Assembly: GCF_900240245.1 (NCBI RefSeq)
Contig: NZ_OESQ01000001.1
Coordinates: forward strand, 924,712 to 988,711
Source of the DNA: Lachnoclostridium edouardi
Lineage (GTDB): Bacteria; Bacillota; Clostridia; Lachnospirales; Lachnospiraceae
Reading direction: 5' to 3'
Length of the DNA stretch: 64,000 nucleotides
Shown here piece by piece: positions 54,560-63,422 of the stretch (position 1 is its first letter; every line of letters starts with the position of its first letter). The translations under genes were made by a program, and so were the position numbers. The notes under the pieces are model-generated. The model ran no database searches. It saw nothing but the letters and a program-made list of their open reading frames with translations, and was not told the origin of the DNA.

Positions 54560-55720
54560 CTATTCCTGATATTCTTCCTGGTAATTATCTTCATTGTCAC
54601 TCTGGTAGTCCTCGTATGCTTCTTCTCCATAGCTTTCTTCGTTTTCTACCTGACCTTCCAGTCCCAGTTCCTCAAATAATCCCAGCTCCCTGGCCTGTGT
54701 TTCACTCTTTATATCTATTTTGTATCCTGTCAGCCTTGCCGCAAGTCTTGCGTTCTGGCCTTCTTTTCCAATAGCTAAAGACAGCTGGTAATCCGGCACG
54801 ATTACCTGGGCCTCTTTCTCATCCTCATCAGCCACAACACAGATTACCTTTGCCGGGCTGAGAGCATTTTCAATTAAATATGCCGGGTTATCGTCCCAGT
54901 TAATAATATCTATTTTCTCGCCTCTCAGCTCATTTACAATAGAGTTTACTCTGGCGCCGTTAATACCTACACATGCGCCCACCGGATCTACGTTTTCATC
55001 ATTTGAGCTGACAGCGATTTTCGTTCTGGACCCTGCCTCTCTTGCAATGGCCCGTATCTCCACAGTGCCGTCCTTCACCTCAGCCACCTCAGATTCAAAC
55101 AGCCGTTTTACCAGATCCGGATGTGTTCTGGAAACAGAGATTCTAGGGCCCTTAGGAGTATCCTTTACCTCCAGAATATAAAGCTTAATTCTTTCTGTAG
55201 GTTTAAAAACTTCTCCCTTTACCTGCTCTGTCTCGTTGAGAATAGCATCTACTCTGCCTAAATTGATGCTGATATTCTTTCCAAGATATCTTTGCACAAT
55301 GCCTGTTACAACATCCTTTTCCATGTTGTAGTATTCATTGTAAAGAACCTTTCTCTCTTCCTCCCTGATTTTCTGGAGAATGACGTTTTTCGCATTCTGT
55401 GTGGCAATTCGTCCAAATTCCTTTGACTTAATAGGAATCTGTACAATATCGCCCAAATCATATTTTGGATCAATCATTTTAGCCTCTGCCAAACTGATCT
55501 GCAGCAGATCGTCCTCCACTGTCTCAGACACTTCCTTTTCCGCGTAAACAGAAAAATCGCCTGTAACAGGATTAATATTTACCTTTACATTATCTGCTTT
55601 TCCAAAATGGTTCTTGCAGGCTGTTAAAAGAGAATTTTCTATTGCCTCCAGCAAAGTATCCTTGCTGATATTTTTCTCCTTTTCCAGCATATCAAGTGCT
55701 TCCATCAGTTCCTTGTTCAT
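54560..55720 (-). CDS. nusA: Transcription termination/antitermination factor NusA
   Basis: 386 residues: N-terminal RNA-polymerase-binding domain, S1 domain at about 130-200 (VVTGIVQRYLGKNISINL), two KH domains (DPVGACVGINGARVNSIV, IAIGKEGQNARLAARL-type) and a C-terminal tail of 40 acidic residues rich in Glu/Tyr/Asp. The acidic tail is longer than in B. subtilis NusA. AGGAGG before the ATG. Follows rimP by 21 bp. Confidence 0.95.
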   Translation of the reverse strand: MNKELMEALDMLEKEKNISKDTLLEAIENSLLTACKNHFGKADNVKVNINPVTGDFSVYAEKEVSETVEDDLLQISLAEAKMIDPKYDLGDIVQIPIKSKEFGRIATQNAKNVILQKIREEERKVLYNEYYNMEKDVVTGIVQRYLGKNISINLGRVDAILNETEQVKGEVFKPTERIKLYILEVKDTPKGPRISVSRTHPDLVKRLFESEVAEVKDGTVEIRAIAREAGSRTKIAVSSNDENVDPVGACVGINGARVNSIVNELRGEKIDIINWDDNPAYLIENALSPAKVICVVADEDEKEAQVIVPDYQLSLAIGKEGQNARLAARLTGYKIDIKSETQARELGLFEELGLEGQVENEESYGEEAYEDYQSDNEDNYQEEYQE

Positions 55721-55741
55721 CTCTTTATCCTCCTACCTGTC

Positions 55742-56206
55742 TCAGAAATCAAACGCCAGCCGGATCAGGGCAATTTCAGGACGGTTAAACAAAATCTCAT
55801 TGCCGTCCTCCTCAATCGTCACCGTGTCCTTGTCAAAAGCCTTTAAAACACCTGTAAATTCCTTCCGCTTGTCTCTGGCCTTATAAAGCCGGACCTCCAC
55901 GTCTTTTCCAATGCTTCTGATAAAATCCTTTTCTTTTTTCAAAGGTCTTCCCAGCCCTGGAGAGCTAACCTCTAAAATATAGCTTTCCTCAATAAAGTCC
56001 TCTTTGTCCAGCCACTCTCCCAGCCTTCTGCTGATTACCTCGCAGTCGTCTACAGAGATTCCGCCTTCCTTATCAATATAAGCTCTTAAATACCAGGTGC
56101 CTGCTTCCTTTACATATTCCACATCTACCAGTTCAAATTTATGCTCTTCCATAAGAGGGAGGAGAAAAGACTCCGTCTTCCATTCATATGTTTCTTTTTT
56201 TGTCAT
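55742..56206 (-). CDS. rimP: Ribosome maturation factor RimP
   Basis: 30S assembly factor, 154 residues. DVEYVKEAGTWYLRAYIDKEGGISVDDCEV and the LEVSSPGLGRPLKKEKDF stretch (given here in part) are the RimP signature, followed by an SH3-like domain. ATG at 56206 has GAGGTGG upstream; the longer frame to 56254 is unlikely. First gene of the operon; a weak promoter may lie in the 56,210-56,276 gap. Confidence 0.93.
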   Translation of the reverse strand: MTKKETYEWKTESFLLPLMEEHKFELVDVEYVKEAGTWYLRAYIDKEGGISVDDCEVISRRLGEWLDKEDFIEESYILEVSSPGLGRPLKKEKDFIRSIGKDVEVRLYKARDKRKEFTGVLKAFDKDTVTIEEDGNEILFNRPEIALIRLAFDF

Positions 56207-56276
56207 CATTACCACCTCTTTTCCTGGTATTTTCTGATCGTCCTTCCGAATCACAGAAAATTGCCTCTAATGATTC

Positions 56277-56306
56277 AAAAAGAGTGGACTGACGTCCACT
56301 CTTTTT
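56277..56306 (-). terminator. Terminator of glgX
   Basis: AAAAAGAGTGGAC pairs perfectly with GTCCACTCTTTTT around TGAC. It separates glgX from the rimP operon. Confidence 0.85.
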
Positions 56307-56405
56307 ATAATCAGTTTATCATGTTATCGTATGTAGTATATCACTGAAATATGTGAAATGCAAGGTTTTTATCTTTATTTCTCATATTTCTAAGGTTTTA
56401 GGGGT

Positions 56406-58538
56406 CTAAATCTTCTTTACTGTAAAAACTGCCACTGATCTGGGACGAAGGATAAACGACCTGTCGATTCTGGTTTCTTCCCCTTCTCTGTAAAAATATC
56501 TATTTTGCCCGTCTCCATATGTATTCACGCTTAAATACCAGTTTCCCGCCATACCCAGATCTGGAAGAGTGATGGCCACATCTTCCCAATAAGTATTTAC
56601 AGATACATAGACAATGTCGTCCCTGCCCTTTTTTTTGTCATATCCTGCAAAGCTTACGGAAAAGGTTCTGGTATCCTTGGAAATAGTCGTTTTCTCCGCC
56701 ATTACATCATGGACGAGAAGTCCGTCCATGCCGCACACTGCGTCAGGCAGCTTTTTTTGAATAATAGGATGCTGAAACCGAAAGTAAATCATAAACTTAA
56801 AAAACTCAAAAAGCTCTCTGTTTTTCTCTAACAGCCCCCAATCCAGCCAGGAGATTTCATTGTCCTGGCAGTAGCAGTTATTATTTCCAAACTGTGTATT
56901 TCCAAATTCGTCCCCTGCCAGAAACATAGGAGTTCCCCTGCTGCACATTAACACTGCACAGGCGTTTCGTATCATACGGTACCTTAATTTCAGCACCTCC
57001 GGGTCCTCTGTCTCTCCCTCCGTGCCGCAGTTCCAGCTTCGGTTATCATTTCCCCCGTCTGTGTTATTCCATCCGTTAGCCTCATTATGTTTATCATTAT
57101 AAGAATATAAATCGTACAAGGTAAATCCGTCGTGGCAGGTGAGAAAATTTATACAAGAATTGTACCCTGCATAGCTGCCGTTATAATCAGAGTAAACTCC
57201 GCCGTATAAATCTCCTGACCCGCAAATACTCCAGGCTGCCGTCCAGGCGTTCCAACTGTCTCCTTTTAAATACCCTCTTAGGCAGTCCCTGTATCTGCCA
57301 TTCCACTCCGCCCATCTTTTGCTGGCCGGGAACCTTCCTACCTGATACATGCCGCCCGCATCCCAGGCCTCTGCAATTAACTTTACATTTCCTAATATAG
57401 GGTCGTATGCCAGGCTTTTTATAAGAGGAGGATTGCTCATAGGCGTCCCGTCTTCATTTCTCCCCAAAATGCTGGCTAAATCAAACCGGAATCCATCTAC
57501 CCTGTAATTCACCGTCCAATGTCTTAAACATTCTACTATCAGCTGCTGCACAATAGGATGATTACAGTTTAGTGTATTGCCGCAGCCGCTGAAATTATAG
57601 TAATTGCCCTCTGGAGTCAGCATATAATAAATCTTGTTGTCTATTCCTTTAAACGAAAAGGAAGGTCCCAGCTCGTTGCCTTCTGCTGTGTGGTTAAACA
57701 CAACGTCCAAAATTACTTCTATTCCGTTGTCGTGAAACGTTTTTATCAGCTTTTTTAATTCTGTTCCTTCTTTATTTGGCTCCTCCACCGCGCTGTAACT
57801 GGTATTGGGAGCAAAAAATCCAACTGTGTTGTAGCCCCAATAATCCAGAAGCTGTTTTCCGTTCACTGTTCTGGCATTCATAGTTTCATCAAATTCAAAT
57901 ATAGGCATCAGCTCCACTGCGTTGATTCCTAATTCCTTTAAATAAGGAATCTTTTCCTCCAGCCCTGCAAATGTTCCCCTGTGCTGTACCCCTGAGGACG
58001 GATGGCGGGTAAAGCCTCTTACGTGCAGCTCATAGATTACCAGGTCGCTCATTTCCCTGTTAGACTGCGGCATAGCTCCCCAGTCAAAGGTGTCCTTTAC
58101 CACTCTGGCATGGTATGTTCTTTTCTTCCCTTCACCCCACACGCTTTGACCGGCTACCGCTCTGGCGTAAGGGTCCAGGAGCACGTTATTTTTGTCAAAT
58201 AAAAGTCCCTGTTCAGGGCGGTATTCCCCGTCTATTCTGTAGGCATATTCAAAATCCTCAATATTCAGGCCGAAAACAATCATAGAATATACGTCCCCTA
58301 TTTTGTAGGACTCCGGGAAAGGCAGAACTGCATAAGGCTCCTCCTCTCCATTGTGAAACAAAAGCAGTTCACAATTTGTGCCTGCGTGAGTGTGAATTGT
58401 AAAGTTTACGCCTCCCTGGAACGCCATGGCGCCGTTTACGTCAAACAGCCCCGGCCTGACTGGAAAGCCTCCAATTTCAGCCATAGGTACAATGGGACCG
58501 GAATAATCAATAGGATATTTCTGACCGTATAATTTCAT
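56406..58538 (-). CDS. glgX: Glycogen debranching enzyme GlgX / isoamylase-type GH13
   Basis: Hydrolyses alpha-1,6 branches in glycogen or limit dextrin. 710 residues: N-terminal CBM48 domain, then GH13 barrel with DVVFNHTAEG, nucleophile in VDGFRFDLASILGR, acid/base in IAEAWDAGG and FLTCHDGF; C-terminal beta domain. The size and CBM48-barrel order fit GlgX/isoamylase rather than pullulanase. No signal peptide, so intracellular. Transcribed alone and terminated before rimP. Confidence 0.93.
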   Translation of the reverse strand: MKLYGQKYPIDYSGPIVPMAEIGGFPVRPGLFDVNGAMAFQGGVNFTIHTHAGTNCELLLFHNGEEEPYAVLPFPESYKIGDVYSMIVFGLNIEDFEYAYRIDGEYRPEQGLLFDKNNVLLDPYARAVAGQSVWGEGKKRTYHARVVKDTFDWGAMPQSNREMSDLVIYELHVRGFTRHPSSGVQHRGTFAGLEEKIPYLKELGINAVELMPIFEFDETMNARTVNGKQLLDYWGYNTVGFFAPNTSYSAVEEPNKEGTELKKLIKTFHDNGIEVILDVVFNHTAEGNELGPSFSFKGIDNKIYYMLTPEGNYYNFSGCGNTLNCNHPIVQQLIVECLRHWTVNYRVDGFRFDLASILGRNEDGTPMSNPPLIKSLAYDPILGNVKLIAEAWDAGGMYQVGRFPASKRWAEWNGRYRDCLRGYLKGDSWNAWTAAWSICGSGDLYGGVYSDYNGSYAGYNSCINFLTCHDGFTLYDLYSYNDKHNEANGWNNTDGGNDNRSWNCGTEGETEDPEVLKLRYRMIRNACAVLMCSRGTPMFLAGDEFGNTQFGNNNCYCQDNEISWLDWGLLEKNRELFEFFKFMIYFRFQHPIIQKKLPDAVCGMDGLLVHDVMAEKTTISKDTRTFSVSFAGYDKKKGRDDIVYVSVNTYWEDVAITLPDLGMAGNWYLSVNTYGDGQNRYFYREGEETRIDRSFILRPRSVAVFTVKKI

Positions 58539-58604
58539 TTTTTCTCCGCCTTTGCCTTTTGCCCTTTATTTTATCATATTCTTTCAGATCCTGCTATTTC
58601 ATTC

Positions 58605-58633
58605 TTGCAGTTTTCATCTTTCTTTTATATAAT
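58605..58633 (+). promoter_or_regulatory. Promoter of the SsuBC-like ABC operon
   Basis: TTGCAG (-35), 17-bp spacer, TATAAT (-10). Start near 58640 coincides with the first base pair of the structured leader. Confidence 0.7.
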
Positions 58634-58640
58634 ATTCTTG

Positions 58641-58737
58641 TCCATCGGTTCTGGGAGGAGTGCGGGCTATGTCCCGTACAGCTGGTGTCTAAGCTCACTT
58701 TAAAAAAATCCCTTAGAAACACGCAGCTGCCGAAGGA
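58641..58737 (+). ncRNA. Structured three-way-junction leader RNA, candidate riboswitch of unknown class
   Basis: P1 pairs TCCATCGG (58641-58648) with CCGAAGGA (58730-58737, one mismatch). P2 is TGCGGG/CCCGTA (58661-58678) with loop CTATGT. P3 pairs CAGCTGGTGTCTAAG (58679-58693) with CTTAG-AA-ACAC-G-CAGCTG (58712-58729). The only long single-stranded junction is purine-rich GGGAGGAG. U-rich CTTTTCTTTTG follows P1, so the fold could also act as a terminator. I found no match to TPP, guanidine, glycine, SAM, FMN, cobalamin or T-box consensus. Confidence 0.5.
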
Positions 58738-58770
58738 CTTTTCTTTTGCACACTCTCCTGTCCTTCACAT

Positions 58771-58806
58771 ATCATAGATTATGTAACATGTAAAAAATGT
58801 ATCTAT
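58771..58806 (+). promoter_or_regulatory. Hairpin just upstream of the ABC ATPase ribosome site
   Basis: CATAGAT pairs with ATCTATG, with inner ACAT/ATGT pairing and a bulge; it ends seven bases before AGGGAGG. It could link the upstream fold to translation of the ATPase. Confidence 0.35.
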
Positions 58807-58825
58807 GGATACAGGGAGGCAGTCT

Positions 58826-59587
58826 ATGACACCAGTTCTGCAGGTTCAGAGGGTCAGCTATTCCTACCATTTTTTAGAAGGTGAAACTCTGGCCCTTTCT
58901 GATATATCATTCTCCGTAGCTCCTGGAGAATTTATTGCTGTAGTCGGCCCGTCCGGCTGCGGAAAATCCACCTTGCTGTCTTTAATCTGCGGCTTAATTA
59001 CCCCGGATGAAGGAACGATTCTCATTAACGGAAAACCAGTGTCCTGTTCCAGCGGGGAAATCGGCCTTATGCCACAGAGAGACCAGCTTTTTCAATGGCG
59101 CTCTATTTTATCTAACGCGGCTTTAGGCCTGGAAATACAAAAAAAGCTTACCCCAAAATCGAAAGAAAAGCTTCACACTCTTTTAGATACTTACGGTCTG
59201 GGAGATTTTAAATATTCCAAGCCTTCAGAGCTGTCTGGCGGAATGCGGCAGAGAGCTGCTTTTGTCCGCACTCTGGCCCTGGAGCCGGAGCTTTTTCTGT
59301 TAGATGAGCCATTTTCCGCCTTGGACTACCAGACCAGGCTGGACGTATGCGACGACATCAGCTCTATTATTAAAAACACAGGAAAAACAGCTATATTAAT
59401 TACCCACGATTTATCTGAAGCTATCAGCGTGGCTGACAGAATTTTAGTCCTTACTAAGAGGCCGGGACGATTAAAAACCATTGTCCCCGTCTCCTTTGAC
59501 TCTAAACTCCGGCCTTTGGAACGGCGCAATTCCAAGGATTTTTCTGTATATTTTAATCAATTATGGAAGGAGCTTGAGCATTTATGA
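58826..59587 (+). CDS. SsuB/TauB-type ABC transporter ATP-binding protein
   Basis: 253 residues. Walker A GPSGCGKST, Q-loop MPQRDQLFQWRSIL, signature LSGGMRQRAA, Walker B LFLLDEPFSALD and switch THDLSEA, ending in the kinase-like tail seen in nitrate/sulfonate/taurine and thiamine-precursor importers. ATG at 58826 has AGGGAGG upstream. Stop overlaps the permease start. No substrate-binding protein is in the window. Confidence 0.92.
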   Translation: MTPVLQVQRVSYSYHFLEGETLALSDISFSVAPGEFIAVVGPSGCGKSTLLSLICGLITPDEGTILINGKPVSCSSGEIGLMPQRDQLFQWRSILSNAALGLEIQKKLTPKSKEKLHTLLDTYGLGDFKYSKPSELSGGMRQRAAFVRTLALEPELFLLDEPFSALDYQTRLDVCDDISSIIKNTGKTAILITHDLSEAISVADRILVLTKRPGRLKTIVPVSFDSKLRPLERRNSKDFSVYFNQLWKELEHL

Positions 59588-60423
59588 AACATAATCTGAA
59601 ACTTCAACGCCTTCATTTGGAGGAGGTTTCCATCAGCCAGGATCTTTCCCCCGCCCAAAGGCAGTTTCTTCAAAAAGAGCAGTTTTACCGGAGAAAGATC
59701 ACCATTCTCCGCTCTATGTTTTTCGTCCTGTTCCTGGCTTTATGGCAGTTAGGCGCTGACCTTGGAGCGATTAATGACTTTATTTTCAGCTCGCCTGTAA
59801 AAATCGTTATGTGCTTTCTCCCTATGGCCCAGGACGGCAGCATTTTCAGACACATGGGCATCACTATGATGGAAACCTTTGTCAGCTTTTTCCTGGTGGT
59901 TTCCCTCAGCCTTATTTTTGCCCTTTTGCTGTGGGCTTCCCCCAGTATTTCTGATGTAATGGAGCCTTATTTAGTGGCCTTAAACAGTCTGCCAAAATCC
60001 GCCCTGGCTCCTCTTTTAATTGTATGGCTGGGCAATAATATGAAAACAATCATTGTAGCCTCTGTATCTGTGGCCGTTTTCGGTTCTATTATGACCTTGT
60101 ACTCCAGCTTTATGCAGACAGATCCAGAACAGATTAAATTAATTTATTCCCTGGGAGGCAGCAAAAAAGATGTGCTGTCAAAGGTTCTGCTGCCTTCCTC
60201 TATCCCTGTAATCATCAGTAATATGAAGGTGAATATCGGGCTTTGTCTGGTGGGCGTAATTATTGGAGAATTTCTGGCGGCCAACGCAGGGCTCGGATAT
60301 TTAATTATTTACGGCCAGCAGACCTTCCGCATGGACCAGGTAGTAATGTCCATTGTAATTCTCTGTCTGATCTCCGCCCTTCTGTACCAAGGTATTTCAC
60401 TGCTTCAGAAAAAGGTAGGATAA
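59584..60423 (+). CDS. SsuC/TauC-type ABC transporter permease
   Basis: 279 residues, six helices, BPD_transp_1 family. The EAA-type loop LGGSKKDVLSKVLLPSSIP and VGVIIGEFLAANAGLGYLI are typical of the nitrate/sulfonate/taurine group. Coupled to the ATPase by a four-base overlap (ATGA). The N-terminal 45 residues are a soluble extension rich in Gln. Substrate unknown. Confidence 0.92.
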   Translation: MKHNLKLQRLHLEEVSISQDLSPAQRQFLQKEQFYRRKITILRSMFFVLFLALWQLGADLGAINDFIFSSPVKIVMCFLPMAQDGSIFRHMGITMMETFVSFFLVVSLSLIFALLLWASPSISDVMEPYLVALNSLPKSALAPLLIVWLGNNMKTIIVASVSVAVFGSIMTLYSSFMQTDPEQIKLIYSLGGSKKDVLSKVLLPSSIPVIISNMKVNIGLCLVGVIIGEFLAANAGLGYLIIYGQQTFRMDQVVMSIVILCLISALLYQGISLLQKKVG

Positions 60424-60427
60424 AAAA

Positions 60428-60476
60428 ATACTGCAGAATAGCTAATCGACCTTTCTGATGGCTATTCTGCAGCATC
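60428..60476. terminator. Terminator of gpmI, also usable by the ABC operon
   Basis: CTGCAGAATAGC pairs perfectly with GCTATTCTGCAG (12 bp). The minus side ends in TATTTTTTTA, the better T-tract. Confidence 0.8.
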
Positions 60477-60515
60477 CTCTAATTACTTATCTTCCACTAA
60501 ATCTAATTAATCTGA

Positions 60516-62054
60516 TTATTTCACCAACAGTGATTTTCCTGTCATTTCTTCAGGCTGCTCCATGCCCATCAGTTCAATTAAGGTAGGCGCAATATCTGCT
60601 AAGCAGCCGCCCTCTCTCAGCTTATAAGCCGGATCTGCATTTACCAGAATAAAGGGGACAGGATTGGTGGTGTGAGCAGTAAATGGCTCTCCTGTCTCAT
60701 AATCTACTAACTGCTCTGCATTTCCATGGTCAGCGCAGATAAACATTACTCCGTCTGCCTTTTTAATTGCATCCACTGTTCTGCCTACGCAGGCGTCCAC
60801 TGTTTCAATGGCTTTAATAGCGGCAGCCTCCACTCCTGTGTGGCCTACCATATCCGGATTTGCAAAGTTAATAATAATTACGTCATACTTCCCTGATTCT
60901 ATAGCTTCTACCAGTTTATCGCACACCTGAGGAGCGCTCATTTCCGGCTGCAGGTCGTAAGTTGCCACCTTAGGAGATTTTACCAGAATTCTGTCCTCTC
61001 CCTTATTTGGCTCTTCTACGCCGCCGTTAAAGAAAAATGTAACGTGGGCGTATTTTTCTGTTTCTGCAATTCTGGCCTGTGTTAGGCCGTGGTCTGCTAA
61101 AAACTGGCCGAATGTATTTGTAATTGTCTGCTTGTGGAATGCCACCAGCTTATTTCCAATGGTTTCATCGTAATCTGTAAAGCAAACATATACTAAATTT
61201 AGTCTGCTCCTTCTTTCAAAGCCCTGGAAGTCGTCATCGCAGAAAGCCCTTGTGATTTCTCTGGCTCTGTCCGGGCGGAAGTTAAAGAAAATTACAGAAT
61301 CATGGTCTTTAATCACTGCTGTAGGCTGGCCATTTTTCATTACTGCAAAAGGCACTACAAACTCATCAGTTTTTCCATTGTCATAGGAAGCCTGAATTCC
61401 GTCTACGGCGCTGTCTGCAGCTTCGCCTGTTCCCTCTGTCAGCACTTTATATGCCATCTCCACTCTGTCCCAGCGGTTATCTCTGTCCATAGCATAGTAA
61501 CGGCCCATAACAGAAGCCACTTCTCCTACGCCGATTTCTTTCATCTTTTCCTCTAACTCTGCCACAAAATCCTTACCTGAAGCAGGAGGCGTGTCCCGTC
61601 CGTCCAGGAAGCAGTGTACATACACCTTTTCCAGTCCGTTTCTCTTAGCCAGCTCTAACAAGCCGTAAATGTGAGTGTTGTGGCTGTGAACGCCTCCGTC
61701 TGAAACTAATCCAAACATATGGAGGGCGGAATGATTTTCCTTACAGTTTTTCACTGCCTCCAGGAAAGCCTGATTTTCAAAGAAATCCCCGTCGCTAATA
61801 GACTTTGTAATTCTTGTCAGCTCCTGGTATACGATTCTGCCTGCTCCCATATTCAGATGGCCTACCTCAGAGTTTCCCATCTGACCTTCTGGAAGACCTA
61901 CAGCCATGCCGCTGGCGTTGCCTTTTACAAATGGACACTGGCTCATCAGCTGATCCATAACAGGGGTTTTCCCCTGGCACACTGCATTGTGATCGCAGTT
62001 ATTATTTAATCCGTATCCGTCAAGTATCATTAACACTACCGGTTTTTTGCCCAT
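60516..62054 (-). CDS. gpmI: 2,3-bisphosphoglycerate-independent phosphoglycerate mutase
   Basis: Interconverts 3- and 2-phosphoglycerate in glycolysis using two Mn ions. 512 residues; MILDGYGLN holds a metal Asp, EGQMGNSEVGH places catalytic Ser62, and HFNxRPDRARE- and CADHGNAEQ-type motifs are present (FRPDRAREITR, CADHGNAEQLVD). Transcribed alone. Confidence 0.96.
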   Translation of the reverse strand: MGKKPVVLMILDGYGLNNNCDHNAVCQGKTPVMDQLMSQCPFVKGNASGMAVGLPEGQMGNSEVGHLNMGAGRIVYQELTRITKSISDGDFFENQAFLEAVKNCKENHSALHMFGLVSDGGVHSHNTHIYGLLELAKRNGLEKVYVHCFLDGRDTPPASGKDFVAELEEKMKEIGVGEVASVMGRYYAMDRDNRWDRVEMAYKVLTEGTGEAADSAVDGIQASYDNGKTDEFVVPFAVMKNGQPTAVIKDHDSVIFFNFRPDRAREITRAFCDDDFQGFERRSRLNLVYVCFTDYDETIGNKLVAFHKQTITNTFGQFLADHGLTQARIAETEKYAHVTFFFNGGVEEPNKGEDRILVKSPKVATYDLQPEMSAPQVCDKLVEAIESGKYDVIIINFANPDMVGHTGVEAAAIKAIETVDACVGRTVDAIKKADGVMFICADHGNAEQLVDYETGEPFTAHTTNPVPFILVNADPAYKLREGGCLADIAPTLIELMGMEQPEEMTGKSLLVK

Positions 62055-62168
62055 GATAACTTTCTCCTTTCGGTTTTATCTGCCTTTTACTTATTTTTCC
62101 AATTCCTTATTCTACATGATTTACACCAGACTTGCAATGGGGAATGATATTTTTTTAACTAATTTCAT

Positions 62169-63410
62169 TTATTTTATTATGCCTAAAGACAGCTTCATAT
62201 TCAGTATACGTAAAACAGACTGATCAATTTGTTCCAGAGAAATCTGGCCTGCTCTGACAGCTTCTGTCACTGCGGGAATCTGAACTTCAAAATCAGTACA
62301 GCACAATAAATCGTTTCCTGCCTGGACTGCTTTCACAGCGGCAGCTTTATCGTCTGTAAACTTGCGGATTCCTTCCATTACAAGATCATCTGTTACAATT
62401 ACCCCCTGAAACCCCAGATCTTCTCTTAATACAGCGTAGACTTTTTCTGACAAAGAAGCCGGGCTGCTGCTGTCCATAGCAGACACAATATTATGAGAAA
62501 CTAAAACAGCGTCCGCCCCCGCCTTGATGCCTTCCTGAAAAGGCAGAAAATCTGAGGAAACAAACTGCTCATAGGGACGGTTGTCATAAACCATTTCTGT
62601 ATGTGTATCTTCATTATCCCCATATCCGGGAAAATGTTTCAGCACACTTCCCATTTTTTCTTTTTTCATTGTCTCCACAACTGTTTTTACATATTCGCCG
62701 GTTGCCTGAGCATCCTGTCCAAATGTTCTTTTATATATAAATGAAGAAGGGTTCTGGCTTACATCACACACAGGAGCAAAGTTTACATTTATGCCTAATT
62801 CTTTTAACAGCCTGGACTTTTCTTCTGTATCCTTTTTCACTGCCTCCATTCCCCCTGCCAAAAACAAATCCTGGGGGGAGGGAAAAGGCTCTTCTCGGAA
62901 AGCAGGAAATTTGCTGACTCTGTTTACTGCGCCGCCTTCCTCGTCCACGCCTATAAACATAGGAATTTTGGAAGTCTCCTGGTACAGCCGGATTTCTTCT
63001 ATCGCCTGATCCTTTGTTTTATTTTCAAAATCAGAGGCAAATAAAATATATCCTCCCACATAATACTGAGAAATCTTTTCTGCCGCCTGCTCATCTGGGC
63101 ATCTGGCTATAAACATCTGGCCCACCTTTTCCTCCAGGCTCATTTCCTTTAAAATCTCCGCAGCCAGACCTTTTTTAGTATCCTCTGGCTGCGGCTCCAT
63201 CTCTCCTGACGCTGTCCCCTCCGGCTTTGTCTTTTCCAGCTCTATATTTTCCAGCCCTGTCTCCTCCAGCTCTGTATTTTCAGAGCTTTCCGCAATCTCA
63301 GCGCTTTCCCCCTTTACTCCAATAGCAATAAGAAAAATAACAATACATAATAGAGGCAAAATCCAAAATAATCTGGGGCCTTGTTTTCTGCGCCTGCTTT
63401 TCCTCTCCAT
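62169..63410 (-). CDS. nagZ: Glycoside hydrolase family 3 beta-N-acetylhexosaminidase (NagZ-like)
   Basis: 413 residues. One N-terminal membrane helix (RLFWILPLLCIVIFLIAIG) and a 60-residue low-complexity Glu/Thr/Ser linker with a recurring LE-E-T pattern, then a GH3 barrel with GVDEEGGAVNR, KHFPGYGDNEDTHTEM (catalytic His/Asp dyad of NagZ type) and VTDDLVMEGI with the nucleophile Asp. Likely acts on peptidoglycan fragments outside the membrane. 12 bp after a cell-wall-binding protein gene. Confidence 0.9.
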   Translation of the reverse strand: MERKSRRRKQGPRLFWILPLLCIVIFLIAIGVKGESAEIAESSENTELEETGLENIELEKTKPEGTASGEMEPQPEDTKKGLAAEILKEMSLEEKVGQMFIARCPDEQAAEKISQYYVGGYILFASDFENKTKDQAIEEIRLYQETSKIPMFIGVDEEGGAVNRVSKFPAFREEPFPSPQDLFLAGGMEAVKKDTEEKSRLLKELGINVNFAPVCDVSQNPSSFIYKRTFGQDAQATGEYVKTVVETMKKEKMGSVLKHFPGYGDNEDTHTEMVYDNRPYEQFVSSDFLPFQEGIKAGADAVLVSHNIVSAMDSSSPASLSEKVYAVLREDLGFQGVIVTDDLVMEGIRKFTDDKAAAVKAVQAGNDLLCCTDFEVQIPAVTEAVRAGQISLEQIDQSVLRILNMKLSLGIIK

Positions 63411-63422
63411 TCCTGTCCCCTT

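Noticed and set aside
58641..58825. TPP, guanidine or T-box leader
   Set aside because: No CTGAGA/ACCTGATCTGGATAA-like TPP blocks, no ykkC core, no GGTGG T-box sequence; only the three-way junction is supported.
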